From NCBI GenBank assembly GCA_963809925.1, contig CAWELH010000010.1, positions 310,001-374,000 of the forward strand: 64,000 nt of DNA, given 5' to 3'. The translations under genes were made by a program, and so were the position numbers. Origin of the DNA: DASQZK01 sp963809925 (lineage in GTDB: Bacteria; Bacteroidota; Bacteroidia; Bacteroidales; GCA-2748055). The notes beneath the pieces were generated by a model that did no database searches, was not told the DNA's origin, and worked only from the letters and a program-made list of their open reading frames with translations. Shown piece by piece: positions 8,414 to 17,127 of this stretch (the first letter of the stretch is position 1; each line of letters opens with the position of its first letter).

Positions 8414-9793
8414 TTAATATTTTATTATTTTTTCAATTTTATTTTTTCTGATCCAGCTTCTGATAATTTGTCTGATTTCCCTGGTATCCGGAGCGTGGGT
8501 TACACATGATTTCAGATCTTCGACCTGTAGGTATGATGCTGAAATGTCCAGAAAGCCAAAGCCTTTGTACAGTCCGTTCTCAATGACGATCACAGATCGT
8601 TCTTCAGCCGTGCGGCCTCTGTCGATCATGATAAGATTTTCATCGTCAAATTCCACGGAATCCAACAGCTTTTTTGCCCGTTCGTTATACACAGATTTTG
8701 CTTCTGCACCTACACATGCTCCATTGCACTGCCTGATACTGTAATGGAAGCATGCACCCTCAGTCTGGTACATGCCCGACAATTTCTGGCATAGCCAGTG
8801 TTTCTCTATCTTTTCGGCAAGCCAGACTTTTCCTTCTTTGTTGTTGTTAAAAGTTATGTGCGGAAGTTTGTTTTCCGAACCAGTTTTGAGGATCCTGAAG
8901 TTCAGGTATCCGTTCTCGTCATATTTACTATAGAGTCCCCATGCTGAAGAAGTCCTCCGTTGTGCCCTGTTGTACCTCGGTTTGAATTTTTTGATTTCCT
9001 CCGATTCCTTAAGTAGGGCTACCAGTTCGCTGCCGGTAATCTCATAAGAAATCCCGGCGATCCGTTCGCTCATCTCCGTCGACCTGCGACTGCTTTTGTT
9101 ACCGAGATGACCAAGTACCCGGGAATGGATGTTCTTGCTTTTTCCTACGTAGATCAGGTTCCCTTCTGAATCATGAAAATAATATACACCGGTGGCCGTC
9201 GGAACTTCAGATATCTGATCCGGGTTCAGAAAGCCATTAAGATTTTTCAGTCTTCCTTCAGGTTTGATCATTAATGGAAGCTCATTCCCATTCAGACTGT
9301 TTTTTTCGAGAAGAATCTCGAAAAGCCTGACAGTGGCAAATGCATCGCCCGATGCCCTATGTCTGCCATTGATAGAAATTGAAAGTTGATCACAAAGTTT
9401 TCCAAGGCTGTATGACCTGTAACCTGGTATCAGTTTCCGACTTAGTTTTAGTGTACATAAGGTCTTTCGCTGATAATCATATCCCAATTGTCTGAACTCT
9501 TCCCGGATAAAGCCATAATCGAAATTTACATTGTGGCCAACGACAATACAGTTCTCGGTGATCTCCACAATCTGCCTGGCAACTTCAAAAAACCTGGGAG
9601 CATCAGCAACCATTTCGTTTGTGATTCCAGTCAGACTCGTGATGAAGTAGGGGATGTTCTTCTCCGGATTGATCAGTGTTGAAAACTCATTCACAATTTC
9701 CTGACCGTTATGAACATAAACGGCGATTTCAGTAATCTTCTCGTATTTGGGACTACCTCCGGTAGTTTCAATATCCAACACTGCAAAATTCAT
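8414..9793 (-). CDS. DnaQ-like 3'-5' exonuclease fused to GIY-YIG (UvrC-type) nuclease domain
   Basis: 459 residues. Residues ~1-170 form a DEDDh exonuclease like the epsilon subunit of DNA polymerase III: 'VLDIETTGG' (DxE), 'VGHNVNFDYGFI' (D) and 'HRASGDA' (HxxxxxD). Residues ~200-285 are a UvrC/Cho-type GIY-YIG domain: 'GVYYFHDSEGNLIYVGKSKN', then 'RVLGH' and 'ALLKESEEIKKFKPRYN'. The remaining ~170 residues resemble the Cho-like tail, with Cys in 'EGACFHYSIRQCNGACVG'. This fusion is known in Bacteroidota and actinobacteria and is thought to act in DNA repair. The start was placed at the internal ATG 9793 where the exonuclease strand begins; the longer frame adds six residues. Confidence 0.88.
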   Translation of the reverse strand: MNFAVLDIETTGGSPKYEKITEIAVYVHNGQEIVNEFSTLINPEKNIPYFITSLTGITNEMVADAPRFFEVARQIVEITENCIVVGHNVNFDYGFIREEFRQLGYDYQRKTLCTLKLSRKLIPGYRSYSLGKLCDQLSISINGRHRASGDAFATVRLFEILLEKNSLNGNELPLMIKPEGRLKNLNGFLNPDQISEVPTATGVYYFHDSEGNLIYVGKSKNIHSRVLGHLGNKSSRRSTEMSERIAGISYEITGSELVALLKESEEIKKFKPRYNRAQRRTSSAWGLYSKYDENGYLNFRILKTGSENKLPHITFNNNKEGKVWLAEKIEKHWLCQKLSGMYQTEGACFHYSIRQCNGACVGAEAKSVYNERAKKLLDSVEFDDENLIMIDRGRTAEERSVIVIENGLYKGFGFLDISASYLQVEDLKSCVTHAPDTREIRQIIRSWIRKNKIEKIIKY

Positions 9794-9834
9794 CGAGCAA
9801 AATTTTCTCAAAAATTAAAAAAAAAAGCCCGATC

Positions 9835-10110
9835 TTATTCGGACTCATCCTTTTTTTCTTTGGGTTGTTTAGGTCCTGTATTTTTTGGTGGTGTTTTTTT
9901 CGGATTCTCAGCCACTTCCACTTTCGGAGGAGCCGGAGTTCCGGGTACTGCCTTTTGCACAGTTGCTTTCGCTGATTCTGCAACCTCTTCTTTCTCTTCT
10001 TTTGCAGGAGGCGGAGTGTACTTTATTTTAGTGTTATGTTTAGGTCTGAGTTTACCAAATGAACCGGCAAAAAATTTTCCGCGTCTTGTTTTAATATCAC
10101 CTTTACCCAT
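9835..10110 (-). CDS. 30S ribosomal protein THX with extended Pro/Lys/Ala-rich tail
   Basis: Small basic ribosomal protein that sits in the head of the 30S subunit. The first ~24 residues, 'MGKGDIKTRRGKFFAGSFGK', are the THX signature (compare GKGDRRTRRGKI in Thermus). The family core is only ~26-40 residues; here it is followed by ~65 residues of Lys/Pro/Glu/Ala-rich sequence ('PPPAKEEKEEV', 'PKKTPPKNTGPKQPK'), probably disordered, as seen in other Bacteroidota. I chose ATG 10110 because the conserved protein begins there; the upstream in-frame start at 10161 adds non-conserved residues. It lies 41 bases downstream of nothing co-directional and is likely its own unit. Confidence 0.85.
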   Translation of the reverse strand: MGKGDIKTRRGKFFAGSFGKLRPKHNTKIKYTPPPAKEEKEEVAESAKATVQKAVPGTPAPPKVEVAENPKKTPPKNTGPKQPKEKKDESE

Positions 10111-10241
10111 GATTGGTCGGATTAAGTTTAAATAACCTGTAAAGGTACATAAAATATTCATAAGGTTGCAGTTGGGGTTTCAAGTAATACGTCGGGGCAC
10201 CTTAAATCTTTTTCATATTATTTTCAAAATATACCTTCTTC

Positions 10242-10703
10242 CTATACTCCGGATTTTAGAAAATCACGGTATTCTTCATAAAATGCTTCAATTTTCATCA
10301 TGTTTTTATAGAAAAATGTAAAGACCTTCGGCCAACATTCGGGATCGTATACGTTGACATTTTGTATTTCAAGACCGGTGCGACTTATTGATTTACCATT
10401 GGCCAGCAGGTGTTCCAGTTCCCAGTTGAGTTCCTGATTCATCGATTTGTGAAATATTGTTTTAAGCATCTCAAGTCTGCCGAACAATTCCAGCCGTCGG
10501 TCTACATTTCTGGTTTCAATATCAATACCGACAAAAGCTTTGTGTTCGTCAAACTCAAATTTCAGCTTAAGTTGCCTAATTCCGGTATTGTTCATGATCC
10601 ATTTTGCCGGCATCCCCTTCTGTCGGCGTCTGACGCTGGAGTAAGACTTGAAGCGGTTCCAGAATTCAAGCCTGCTGTTTTTTTTCTCTTCCGGTGAATA
10701 CAT
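10242..10703 (-). CDS. DUF4268 domain protein
   Basis: 153 residues, cytoplasmic, no signal or membrane segment. 'LEFWNRFKSY', 'FVGIDIETRN', 'LELFGRLEMLKTIF' and 'WPKVFTFFYKNMMKIEAFYE' match the pattern of DUF4268 proteins, a family with a nuclease-related fold often found as a stand-alone protein in Bacteroidota. Function is not known. The ATG at 10703 gives the expected family start ('MYSPEEKKNSRLEFW'); the longer frame from 10745 overlaps the spacer after arfB. It lies 42 bases downstream of arfB on the same strand, so the two are likely an operon. Confidence 0.7.
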   Translation of the reverse strand: MYSPEEKKNSRLEFWNRFKSYSSVRRRQKGMPAKWIMNNTGIRQLKLKFEFDEHKAFVGIDIETRNVDRRLELFGRLEMLKTIFHKSMNQELNWELEHLLANGKSISRTGLEIQNVNVYDPECWPKVFTFFYKNMMKIEAFYEEYRDFLKSGV

Positions 10704-10745
10704 ATTTTCTGCCGTGTTTATTCGATGATTTCCAACAATATCCAA

Positions 10746-11165
10746 TCAGTCAGGATCCATATATTTTCTGCGGGCTTTCCTTTCAGCCGTGACTTTCTTT
10801 TCTGTTAATCTTTTTTCTTTTGAGGCTTTGGTCGGTCTGGTCGGCTTGCGCTCTATCAAAGGTTTTAATGCTTTATCGATAAGGGCATTCAATCTCTCCT
10901 CGGCCTTGCGGCGGTTGTCAAATTGTGTCCGTTCCGATTGGGATACAACGATGAGTTCATCATCTTTTGTGATGCGCTTTGCCAGCTTTTCTCTCAGCGT
11001 TTCTTTCTCTTCCTCGCATAATATTTTAGAGGCTCCGATGTTGAGACGCAGTTCAACTCTCGTATTAACCTTATTGACATTCTGTCCCCCGGCACCACTA
11101 CTTCTCGTAGCCTGAAAACTCAGCTCTGGAGCAAAATTCCGCATTTGTTCATCATTGTTGCTCAT
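10746..11165 (-). CDS. arfB: Alternative ribosome-rescue factor / peptidyl-tRNA hydrolase
   Basis: Hydrolyses peptidyl-tRNA on ribosomes stalled without a stop codon. The 139-residue product carries the release-factor-like catalytic loop 'RSSGAGGQNVNKVNT' (GGQ), and a basic C-terminal tail ('RKPTRPTKASKEKRLTEKK') that in this family enters the empty mRNA channel. The start at 11165 ('MSNNDEQMRNFAPELSF') puts GGQ ~26 residues in, as is usual; the in-frame ATG at 11294 would add an implausible leader. DUF4268 follows on the same strand. Confidence 0.9.
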   Translation of the reverse strand: MSNNDEQMRNFAPELSFQATRSSGAGGQNVNKVNTRVELRLNIGASKILCEEEKETLREKLAKRITKDDELIVVSQSERTQFDNRRKAEERLNALIDKALKPLIERKPTRPTKASKEKRLTEKKVTAERKARRKYMDPD

Positions 11166-11647
11166 ACTTTTTCGATCTGCTATTCTTAGTTCCCGGTTCT
11201 TGGCTGGCTTCGACATAATCTTCTGATCAGAATGAAGACATAACAAGGTAATGAAAATAGAGGTCAACTTCATTGTCAAACATACATAAATCATTCATTA
11301 TTAATGGGTTACATATGTTTATTAACAATAATAATTTAGGACAGATTTGTACTATTTTCTTTCCTTATTGTACAAAAATACAATTTCCCGTTGAGAGGGA
11401 GGCCAGAAATACAGCTGTTTTTGTCTTTGTTGGAAAAGTCATTTGAGATTAATATGCGTCTGCAGGGAAAAGGGTACAAGACTATACGGTTTCACATCAA
11501 TCAAATATTCAGTAAAGGTTATTTATGCTGAGAAAAGCAGTCATTATGGTGTTTGTATACGCTGGACACTTTACTTTTTTGGCATTGGCACAGGATTAGC
11601 GTTGTCTTAATCCTGACTGTAGGGGAGAAATTGAGGTAGAGTTATTG
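11166..11647. other. Intergenic stretch with a short signal-peptide-like ORF and a small hairpin
   Basis: Mostly AT-rich. On the plus strand 11525-11599 encodes only 24 residues, 'MLRKAVIMVFVYAGHF' through 'LALAQD', which looks like a complete signal peptide followed at once by TAG; it may be the stub of a lost secreted protein. It ends inside an 8-bp inverted repeat (CAGGATTA / TAATCCTG, 11591-11615). Nothing else was recognised. Confidence 0.3.
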
Positions 11648-12388
11648 TTAAGGTGTAAACATCGACAGATCGTAGATTCCCAGTTTTTTCTCAACCTGAG
11701 CTACCTTATCCACCATGGTCATAAAACCGTCTTCGCCGAACATGTCATGCTCTTTTTTCTCGAAATCCTCACCCAGGGCATAGAATTCTGAAGGGCTGAC
11801 AATTTTTCTGATACTAGGAAACAGGATGGTATCCTCCCTGGCCTCATGTGGACGATACATTCTGATAAATTCCGTCATAAGGCCGGCAAGTTTTATTTTT
11901 TCATCCTGGGTGGTAATCAGTCCCATGTTTCCATACCCGATGATCTGTTCCGTCACATTTCTTCCGGCGGTATGCTGCTTCCGAAGAACACTAACGAGGT
12001 CAGTAAGAATTCCAGCTTTTTCAAACCTCGGGAAGAGATGGTCTTCCTCAAGTTTTTCATGATAATCCTCAATAAAATGACGGATGATGCCTGCAACAGT
12101 TTCCAGTAGTGCCGGATCAAAATCATCATGTGCGCTCAGCTTGTCGATCAGATTCTCATAGACCAGCAGCATCCGGTTTAACAAACCATGTTCGCGCATC
12201 AGGTCTTCCGGGGGACTTACGCCGATTTCTTCTTCACTATCCTCATCTTCACCTGCGTTTTCCTTTACTCCCTGCGAATTGCAGGCGGTGATAATAAGCG
12301 GGGAGGAACCGGCAGCTATAATCAGGGCAGCCTGTTTAAGAAAATCTCTCCTTTCGAAATTTACTTTGGAAACGGATTCTTTTTTCAC
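11648..12388 (-). CDS. Tat-exported hemerythrin-domain lipoprotein
   Basis: 246 residues from the GTG at 12388. The N-terminus has a textbook twin-arginine motif 'RRDFLKQAALIIAAG' followed by 'ITAC', so the protein is probably a folded, exported lipoprotein. After an acidic linker ('GEDEDSEEEIG') comes a hemerythrin four-helix domain with the metal-ligand pattern: 'REHGLLNRML', 'DYHEKLEEDHLFPRF', 'RKQHTAG', 'YRPHEAREDTILFP' and 'KKEHDMFGED'. Such domains bind a di-iron centre and sense or bind O2, NO or iron. The longer ATG frame (12460) would place ~24 residues before the Tat motif and was rejected. It lies 80 bases downstream of doxX. Confidence 0.82.
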   Translation of the reverse strand: MKKESVSKVNFERRDFLKQAALIIAAGSSPLIITACNSQGVKENAGEDEDSEEEIGVSPPEDLMREHGLLNRMLLVYENLIDKLSAHDDFDPALLETVAGIIRHFIEDYHEKLEEDHLFPRFEKAGILTDLVSVLRKQHTAGRNVTEQIIGYGNMGLITTQDEKIKLAGLMTEFIRMYRPHEAREDTILFPSIRKIVSPSEFYALGEDFEKKEHDMFGEDGFMTMVDKVAQVEKKLGIYDLSMFTP

Positions 12389-12468
12389 GACGATTAAGTT
12401 AAAAGATTTTACATTGGCCAACTGGCATTGTGGATCAATAGCTGATATTTCAGCATTCACAGCTTTTA

Positions 12469-12963
12469 TTATCCATCAGGGTCATTGTCTGGTGCAGTGC
12501 GGTACATAACAGTGAAGAACCGGTCGAACGACCATCTTCCGCCTCCGGTTATAATCAGAAAGAGACTGCCAAGGAACATGGCAAAATCGGTGCGGATCTC
12601 ATGGGCCATCGGCCAGAATCCGTAGCTCTTAAGTTCATGGAGATTGAAGGTGCCGTAAGCATGCCCGAGAAGGATAGGAATTTTTGTAACGATTATAGCG
12701 ACCGAGATATTAAAAAGCATAATAATGGCCGCAGGACGGGTCAACAGTCCGAGAAGGATACAGATACCGCAGATAGTCTCAAAAGTGCCTGACAAGCCGG
12801 CATAGAAAGCCGGATGAAGAAATCCGATACCGGTGAATCTGCCGGTACCCAGAGCCTCTGGGAAAATGAACTTTTGAAGGCCTTCTGATAAAAATACCGC
12901 ACCAACCATTAATCTGATCAGAATGACGGCACTATTGGAGGAGGTCGACAGTAAATGTCTCAT
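12469..12963 (-). CDS. DoxX family inner-membrane protein
   Basis: 164 residues with four membrane helices: 'AVILIRLMVGAVFLSEGL', 'LSGTFETICGICILLGLL', 'AAIIMLFNISVAIIVTKI' and 'FAMFLGSLFLIITGGG'. 'FLSEGLQKF', 'GFLHP' and 'ETICGICILLGLLTR' match the DoxX family. Members accompany quinone-linked oxidoreductases and oxidative-stress proteins, but the reaction of this subgroup is not settled. It precedes the hemerythrin gene on the same strand, which suggests a shared oxygen- or NO-related role (inference). Confidence 0.85.
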   Translation of the reverse strand: MRHLLSTSSNSAVILIRLMVGAVFLSEGLQKFIFPEALGTGRFTGIGFLHPAFYAGLSGTFETICGICILLGLLTRPAAIIMLFNISVAIIVTKIPILLGHAYGTFNLHELKSYGFWPMAHEIRTDFAMFLGSLFLIITGGGRWSFDRFFTVMYRTAPDNDPDG

Positions 12964-13161
12964 GATAATAAAAAGAAATCAAGGATTCACGTTTAGAATT
13001 GTACTCCCCGGTTAAAAGGCAAATTGTAAGATAAACAAGCAAGTTAGAGAATTGTTGGATGGTTACTGGTGAGCTGCAAATCACCTGTCGGCAGGGTAAA
13101 TTCATCTTTATGATGATGGACCGAAGGTGGCTGGGGAAATAAATGGAACTAAAATAAAAGG

Positions 13162-13356
13162 CTAAAGGTTATTATCCTTCCTTGTAGAGACTCTCCTTTT
13201 TTCGATGAAAGGCCTGATTACAATCTCCTCACCACAGGACGGACAGAAATAGATCTCACATCCCATGCAGGCAAAGCAGTTACCGCACGACCTTTCCAGG
13301 TAATCCCTGTTAGCTTTGAATCCACAGTGAGGACATGTCAGTATTGTTTTTTCCAT
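13162..13356 (-). CDS. Small eight-cysteine zinc-ribbon-like protein
   Basis: 64 residues with eight cysteines at 8, 11, 24, 27, 30, 33, 38 and 41. Two 'CPxCG' knuckles ('CPHCGF', 'CPSCGEE') flank a central 'CGNCFACMGC' segment with CxxC spacing repeated three times. A basic tail follows. This suggests two metal sites, zinc or an Fe-S cluster. No family was recognised with certainty. It is a stand-alone gene on the minus strand, divergent from the GH97 gene. Confidence 0.7.
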   Translation of the reverse strand: MEKTILTCPHCGFKANRDYLERSCGNCFACMGCEIYFCPSCGEEIVIRPFIEKRRVSTRKDNNL

Positions 13357-13535
13357 ACATACAATTCCAGAGCGGTAAAAATAGTGAATTTACCCGAAGA
13401 GAACCATCAATAGGATAGGGTGAAAGGATTTTCAAACGGGATTGCTTATCTTTCCGCAACAAACTAAAAAAGCCTGAGCAACATTGTGAATCAAAATGAG
13501 AAAAACCGCTTTCTAACCTAATTACCTCAAATGCC

Positions 13536-15482
13536 ATGAGAAAAAGCCTGTTACTTTTCACCTGGATTCTTACGTTCGTCTCCATTTCGTCCTGTACTCA
13601 TAGAGCAGATACCTGGGAATTGCTCTCTCCCGAAGGCAGGATCAAACTTGTTGTCGACTTGAAGGGGAATGCTGCTGCTCAGCCTGAATACGCTGTATAT
13701 TTTGTCAAGGGAAATACTGAAACGGTGGCTCTGGAGCCTTCTGTACTTGGTATTCAAAGAGATGATGAGCAATTTACAGATCATCTGATATTTCTTAAAA
13801 GAACCGATCGCGAGGTGGATGAGAACTATACGCTGATAACCGGAAACCGTCTTCAAAACAGGAACCATGCCAACGAGATGATCCTTTCTTTCAGAAATGA
13901 GAAGGGCAGCACTATGGACATCGTGTTCAGAGCGTATGAGGATGGATTTGCTTTCCGATATCATTTTCCAGGTAATCCGGGTGTTATTCATACCATCGAA
14001 AATGAGTTTACATCATTTCACCTGCCGGAGAAGGGCAGAGCATGGATTCAGCCCTACGATTCCGTATCCTGGTGGGCACCAGGATATGAGCAGTTTTTTG
14101 ACAATGGCACACTGATCGGAAGCCCAAGTCCGGCGAACCGAAACGGATGGGCATTTCCTGCGCTTTTTAATACAAATGGTTTATGGATACTTCTGTCTGA
14201 GGCGGATCTTGACAGCGCCTATTGTGGAATGCATTTATGTGACAATCCGGCGAAAGGGATATATACACTCCGGTTCCCGGAAGTCAACGAAGCTTTTGAC
14301 AGCACCGGACAGCAACCCATGTCATTGCTTCCATGGTCAACACCATGGCGTTGCGGCATTATTGGAGATAATCCCGGAACAATTGTTACTTCGTCGCTTG
14401 TCACCGATCTGAGCCGTCCTTCGGTTATTCAGGACATTTCCTGGATCAGGCCGGGCAAAGCAAGTTGGAGTTGGTGGTCGTCACAAAACCGCGGCCGCGA
14501 TTTCAATGTACTGAAAGAATACGTAGATCTCTCCGCAAATTTCGGATGGGCTTACTCTCTTGTCGATGCCGGATGGGGCAGAATGGACAATGGCAGTCTT
14601 GCTGAACTTACCAGGTATGCTGATACAAAAGATGTAGGAATTTTGGTGTGGTATGATTCTGGAAGCAGGATAAAGATAGGTCGCTCGGATGCGAAAAGCA
14701 GTCTATATTACTCAGATGCAAGGAAAAAGGAGTTTGCCTGGTTGAAGGAGATTGGAGTAAAAGGAATAAAGGTTGATTTCTTTCTAAGCGATAAGCAGGA
14801 AACCATAAAACTCTACCTGGATATTTTAAAGGATGCAGCCAATGCGAATCTTGTTGTCAATTTTCACGGCTGCACTATGCCCCGGGGCTGGAACAGGACT
14901 TATCCCAATCTCCTTACGATGGAAGCTGTAAGAGGAGCCGAATCATACCGTTTCGACAAAAGCTTTCCTGATGGAGCTGCCGTGTTAAACACCATCCTGC
15001 CTTTTACAAGGAATGTTACCGGGCCGATGGACTATACTCCCGTAACCTTCTCGGATGTAAATTATCCACATACCACAAGTTTTGCACATGAACTGGCACT
15101 TTCGGTAATATTTCAGTCAGGTATTCTTCATCTTGCGGATGCGTACACAAGTTATATGAATCAGCCAGCTTTTGTTCAGGAATATCTCAGAATTGTGCCG
15201 GTGAGCTGGGATGAAACAAGGCTGATTGAAGGCACTCCGGGTGAAAAGGTCATCCTTGCCAGGCGTAGTGGCGAACGGTGGTTTATCGCTGGAATCAACG
15301 GACAAAAATCAACGGTGAAGGTAACCCCGGATCTCTCTTTCATCGGTACCGGGAAAACTATAAAGCTGATTACCGATGGGGCCGACTCCAGATCGTTCAA
15401 TTTCAACGCAAAGTTGAACTCCGGGGTGACCACCGAAATCACCATGCTTCCGGAAGGGGGATTCGTTGCCTATAGTGAATAG
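13536..15482 (+). CDS. Glycoside hydrolase family 97, retaining type (alpha-galactosidase-like)
   Basis: 648-residue secreted lipoprotein ('LTFVSISSCTH' lipobox). The N-terminal GH97 beta-sandwich ('LLSPEGRIKLVVDL', 'YAVYF', 'SVLGIQ') precedes a (beta/alpha)8 barrel ('ASWSWWSSQN', 'VDAGWG', 'GIKVDFF', 'NFHGCTMPRGWNRTYPN') and a C-terminal beta domain. GH97 has inverting members (SusB-like, base in a HEP motif) and retaining ones. Here the HEP glutamate is replaced (HGC), while Asp414 in KVDF and Glu469 in 'EAVRGAE' are 55 residues apart, the spacing I recall for nucleophile and acid/base in the retaining alpha-galactosidase of Bacteroides. No SusC/SusD partner is in the window. Confidence 0.92.
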   Translation: MRKSLLLFTWILTFVSISSCTHRADTWELLSPEGRIKLVVDLKGNAAAQPEYAVYFVKGNTETVALEPSVLGIQRDDEQFTDHLIFLKRTDREVDENYTLITGNRLQNRNHANEMILSFRNEKGSTMDIVFRAYEDGFAFRYHFPGNPGVIHTIENEFTSFHLPEKGRAWIQPYDSVSWWAPGYEQFFDNGTLIGSPSPANRNGWAFPALFNTNGLWILLSEADLDSAYCGMHLCDNPAKGIYTLRFPEVNEAFDSTGQQPMSLLPWSTPWRCGIIGDNPGTIVTSSLVTDLSRPSVIQDISWIRPGKASWSWWSSQNRGRDFNVLKEYVDLSANFGWAYSLVDAGWGRMDNGSLAELTRYADTKDVGILVWYDSGSRIKIGRSDAKSSLYYSDARKKEFAWLKEIGVKGIKVDFFLSDKQETIKLYLDILKDAANANLVVNFHGCTMPRGWNRTYPNLLTMEAVRGAESYRFDKSFPDGAAVLNTILPFTRNVTGPMDYTPVTFSDVNYPHTTSFAHELALSVIFQSGILHLADAYTSYMNQPAFVQEYLRIVPVSWDETRLIEGTPGEKVILARRSGERWFIAGINGQKSTVKVTPDLSFIGTGKTIKLITDGADSRSFNFNAKLNSGVTTEITMLPEGGFVAYSE

Positions 15483-15551
15483 AGCTACTTCGACAGGGTG
15501 TCAGCCCAGGTAAGGTAACGTCTTCGGCTGTTTTTATACCAAACAGAAAGT

Positions 15552-15588
15552 AAACCTGCAGATTTTTCATTTGAAATTCTGCAGGTTT
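15552..15588 (+). terminator. Hairpin terminator after the GH97 gene
   Basis: Perfect 11-bp stem AAACCTGCAGA / TCTGCAGGTTT with a 15-base loop, followed by an AT-rich run (AAATCTTTTTAG). It lies 69 bases after the GH97 stop. Confidence 0.75.
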
Positions 15589-15683
15589 AAATCTTTTTAG
15601 TCAGGTTAGTTGTTTTATCATCAGCAATTTAGTTGTGAATATTGCGGCAGAAACCCAATTGGTTTCCAAAAAAAGGTACGGAT

Positions 15684-16364
15684 ATGAGAATTCTTGTTGT
15701 TGAGGACGACCAGAAGTTCTCTTATTTCCTTAAAGCAGGATTGGAGAACGACGGGCATAAGGTTGATGTGGCCTATGACAGTGTTGCTGGTGAACGATCC
15801 ATCATCGCCGGAAATTATGATGTGATTATTCTGGATGTTATCCTTCCGGGAGAGAATGGTTTTGTTTTATGCAAAAAGATTCGTGGACATAATATTAGCA
15901 CACCTGTACTCATCCTTTCATCGCTCGATTCTATTGAAGACAAAGTTGAGGGCTTCGAAAGCGGAGCGGATGATTATCTTGTAAAACCATTTAGCTATAA
16001 GGAGCTTGAAGCACGGGTTAAAGCGCTTAAGAGAAGGTCATCTGGCAATGTTGTCCAACATCTTATTCAGATCTCAGACCTGGAACTGGATACACAAACA
16101 AGGAAGGTAAGACGCAAAAACAGGAAAATCATCCTAACGGCCATCGAATACAAACTTCTGGAACTTCTTGCTACGAATAAAGGTAGAGTGCTCGACAGGT
16201 TGGAGATCATGGAACGTATTTGGGGTCAAGCATACAATACAGGTACAAATGTTATCGATGTTCACATCAACTCCCTGCGTAAAAAAGTGGATATTGGCTT
16301 TTCCCCGAAACTGATACGGACGGTCATAGGCCTGGGATATGTTATGGAAGAAGATGAAGCATAG
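15684..16364 (+). CDS. OmpR/PhoB-family response regulator (orphan)
   Basis: 226 residues. Receiver domain ~1-120: 'ILVVEDD' acidic pocket, phospho-acceptor Asp in 'VIILDVILPGENG', 'LILSSLDS' switch region, 'DDYLVKPF' with the conserved Lys. C-terminal winged helix ~130-226: 'LTAIEYKLLELLATNKG', 'NVIDVHINSLRKKVD' and 'IRTVIGLGYVMEE'. The start at ATG 15684 gives the canonical 'MRILVVEDD'; the longer frame from 15642 adds 14 residues with no family support. No sensor kinase adjoins it: ~320 non-coding bases follow, so it is an orphan within this window and its signal is unknown. Confidence 0.9.
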   Translation: MRILVVEDDQKFSYFLKAGLENDGHKVDVAYDSVAGERSIIAGNYDVIILDVILPGENGFVLCKKIRGHNISTPVLILSSLDSIEDKVEGFESGADDYLVKPFSYKELEARVKALKRRSSGNVVQHLIQISDLELDTQTRKVRRKNRKIILTAIEYKLLELLATNKGRVLDRLEIMERIWGQAYNTGTNVIDVHINSLRKKVDIGFSPKLIRTVIGLGYVMEEDEA

Positions 16365-16685
16365 AATAGGGGAGATTTTTTAGTATATAGGTTTTCGAAC
16401 AGATTCCTATACGATCTTTTCATCCTTCGAAATTCAATACATTTCATTTTCAGAAAAGGTACCGTGTTATTTAATACCTTTCTAATGAAAATTTAATCCA
16501 GGCTTAATGCATATCGGAATAGTTCGATGTACCTTTATCTTCCCTCAAAATCTGCAAGATTTATCCTCTTATTCCGGTGCATTAAGATTGAAACACCGAT
16601 GCTGTCAATTGATGATCTGTTTTAACATCAGAACACAGATATAATACTGTAAATGGGAAGTAAAACTTTTTGGAAAGGGTAGGTT
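16365..16685. other. Non-coding gap after the response regulator
   Basis: About 320 AT-rich bases. No histidine kinase, tRNA or clear terminator was seen. It probably contains the promoter of the small ORF at 16686, but no consensus box stood out. Confidence 0.4.
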
Positions 16686-16922
16686 ATGATAGATTCAATA
16701 GCATCATCAACAGTAAAATTCCGTAGGTTTCTAAGAGAATTTCCGGAAACTGAGGCTGAGGTTCGGACAAGGGAAAAAAAAGCCAAATCCGATGATCTCA
16801 GCAAAGGATACTGGCCCGAAGGCCGGTTGTATTTTTCTGAAGAAGTAAAAAAGAAGAAAACAGCAAGGAAGGCGCCTGAGCTGGATTTTGTAGTTCCGTG
16901 GCAGATGAGGCAGGATGTATAA
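16686..16922 (+). CDS. Hypothetical small basic protein
   Basis: 78 residues, not recognised. It is charged throughout, with a Lys/Glu-rich middle ('RTREKKAKSDDL', 'EEVKKKKTARKAPELDF') and a Trp/Pro-containing end ('VVPWQMRQDV'). No signal peptide or membrane helix. The codon pattern looks protein-like and a hairpin follows 120 bases downstream, which favours a real gene. It could act as a small nucleic-acid or membrane-surface binding protein, but nothing shows this. Confidence 0.5.
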   Translation: MIDSIASSTVKFRRFLREFPETEAEVRTREKKAKSDDLSKGYWPEGRLYFSEEVKKKKTARKAPELDFVVPWQMRQDV

Positions 16923-17041
16923 GTAGCCTTATAAAAGAAATCAGGACCTCAACAATTTGGATGTTTGATTAAAAAGACAATACTTCACCCGGCAGAGCAG
17001 GCCAATGTAAAGCTTTCAGGTATCAAGGCAGGTTGAATAAA

Positions 17042-17110
17042 AAAAGCAGGTGTCAGGAAACCGTTGCAGGAAAACATTTCCGCACACTGGTTTATCTGAA
17101 ACCTGCTTTT
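17042..17110. terminator. Imperfect long hairpin between convergent genes
   Basis: AAAGCAGGT at the left pairs with ACCTGCTTT at the right, with additional interrupted pairing inside (CAGGAAACC with GGTTTATCTG). Flanking A and T runs make it suitable as a bidirectional terminator for the small ORF on the plus strand and bacterioferritin on the minus strand. Confidence 0.5.
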
Positions 17111-17127
17111 GTCATTAAAAACACGGC

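Noticed and set aside
9710..10135. 141-residue plus-strand ORF antisense to THX and the exonuclease start
   Set aside because: Its Gly/Phe/Ser-rich sequence is the complement of the THX tail; THX motifs are decisive.
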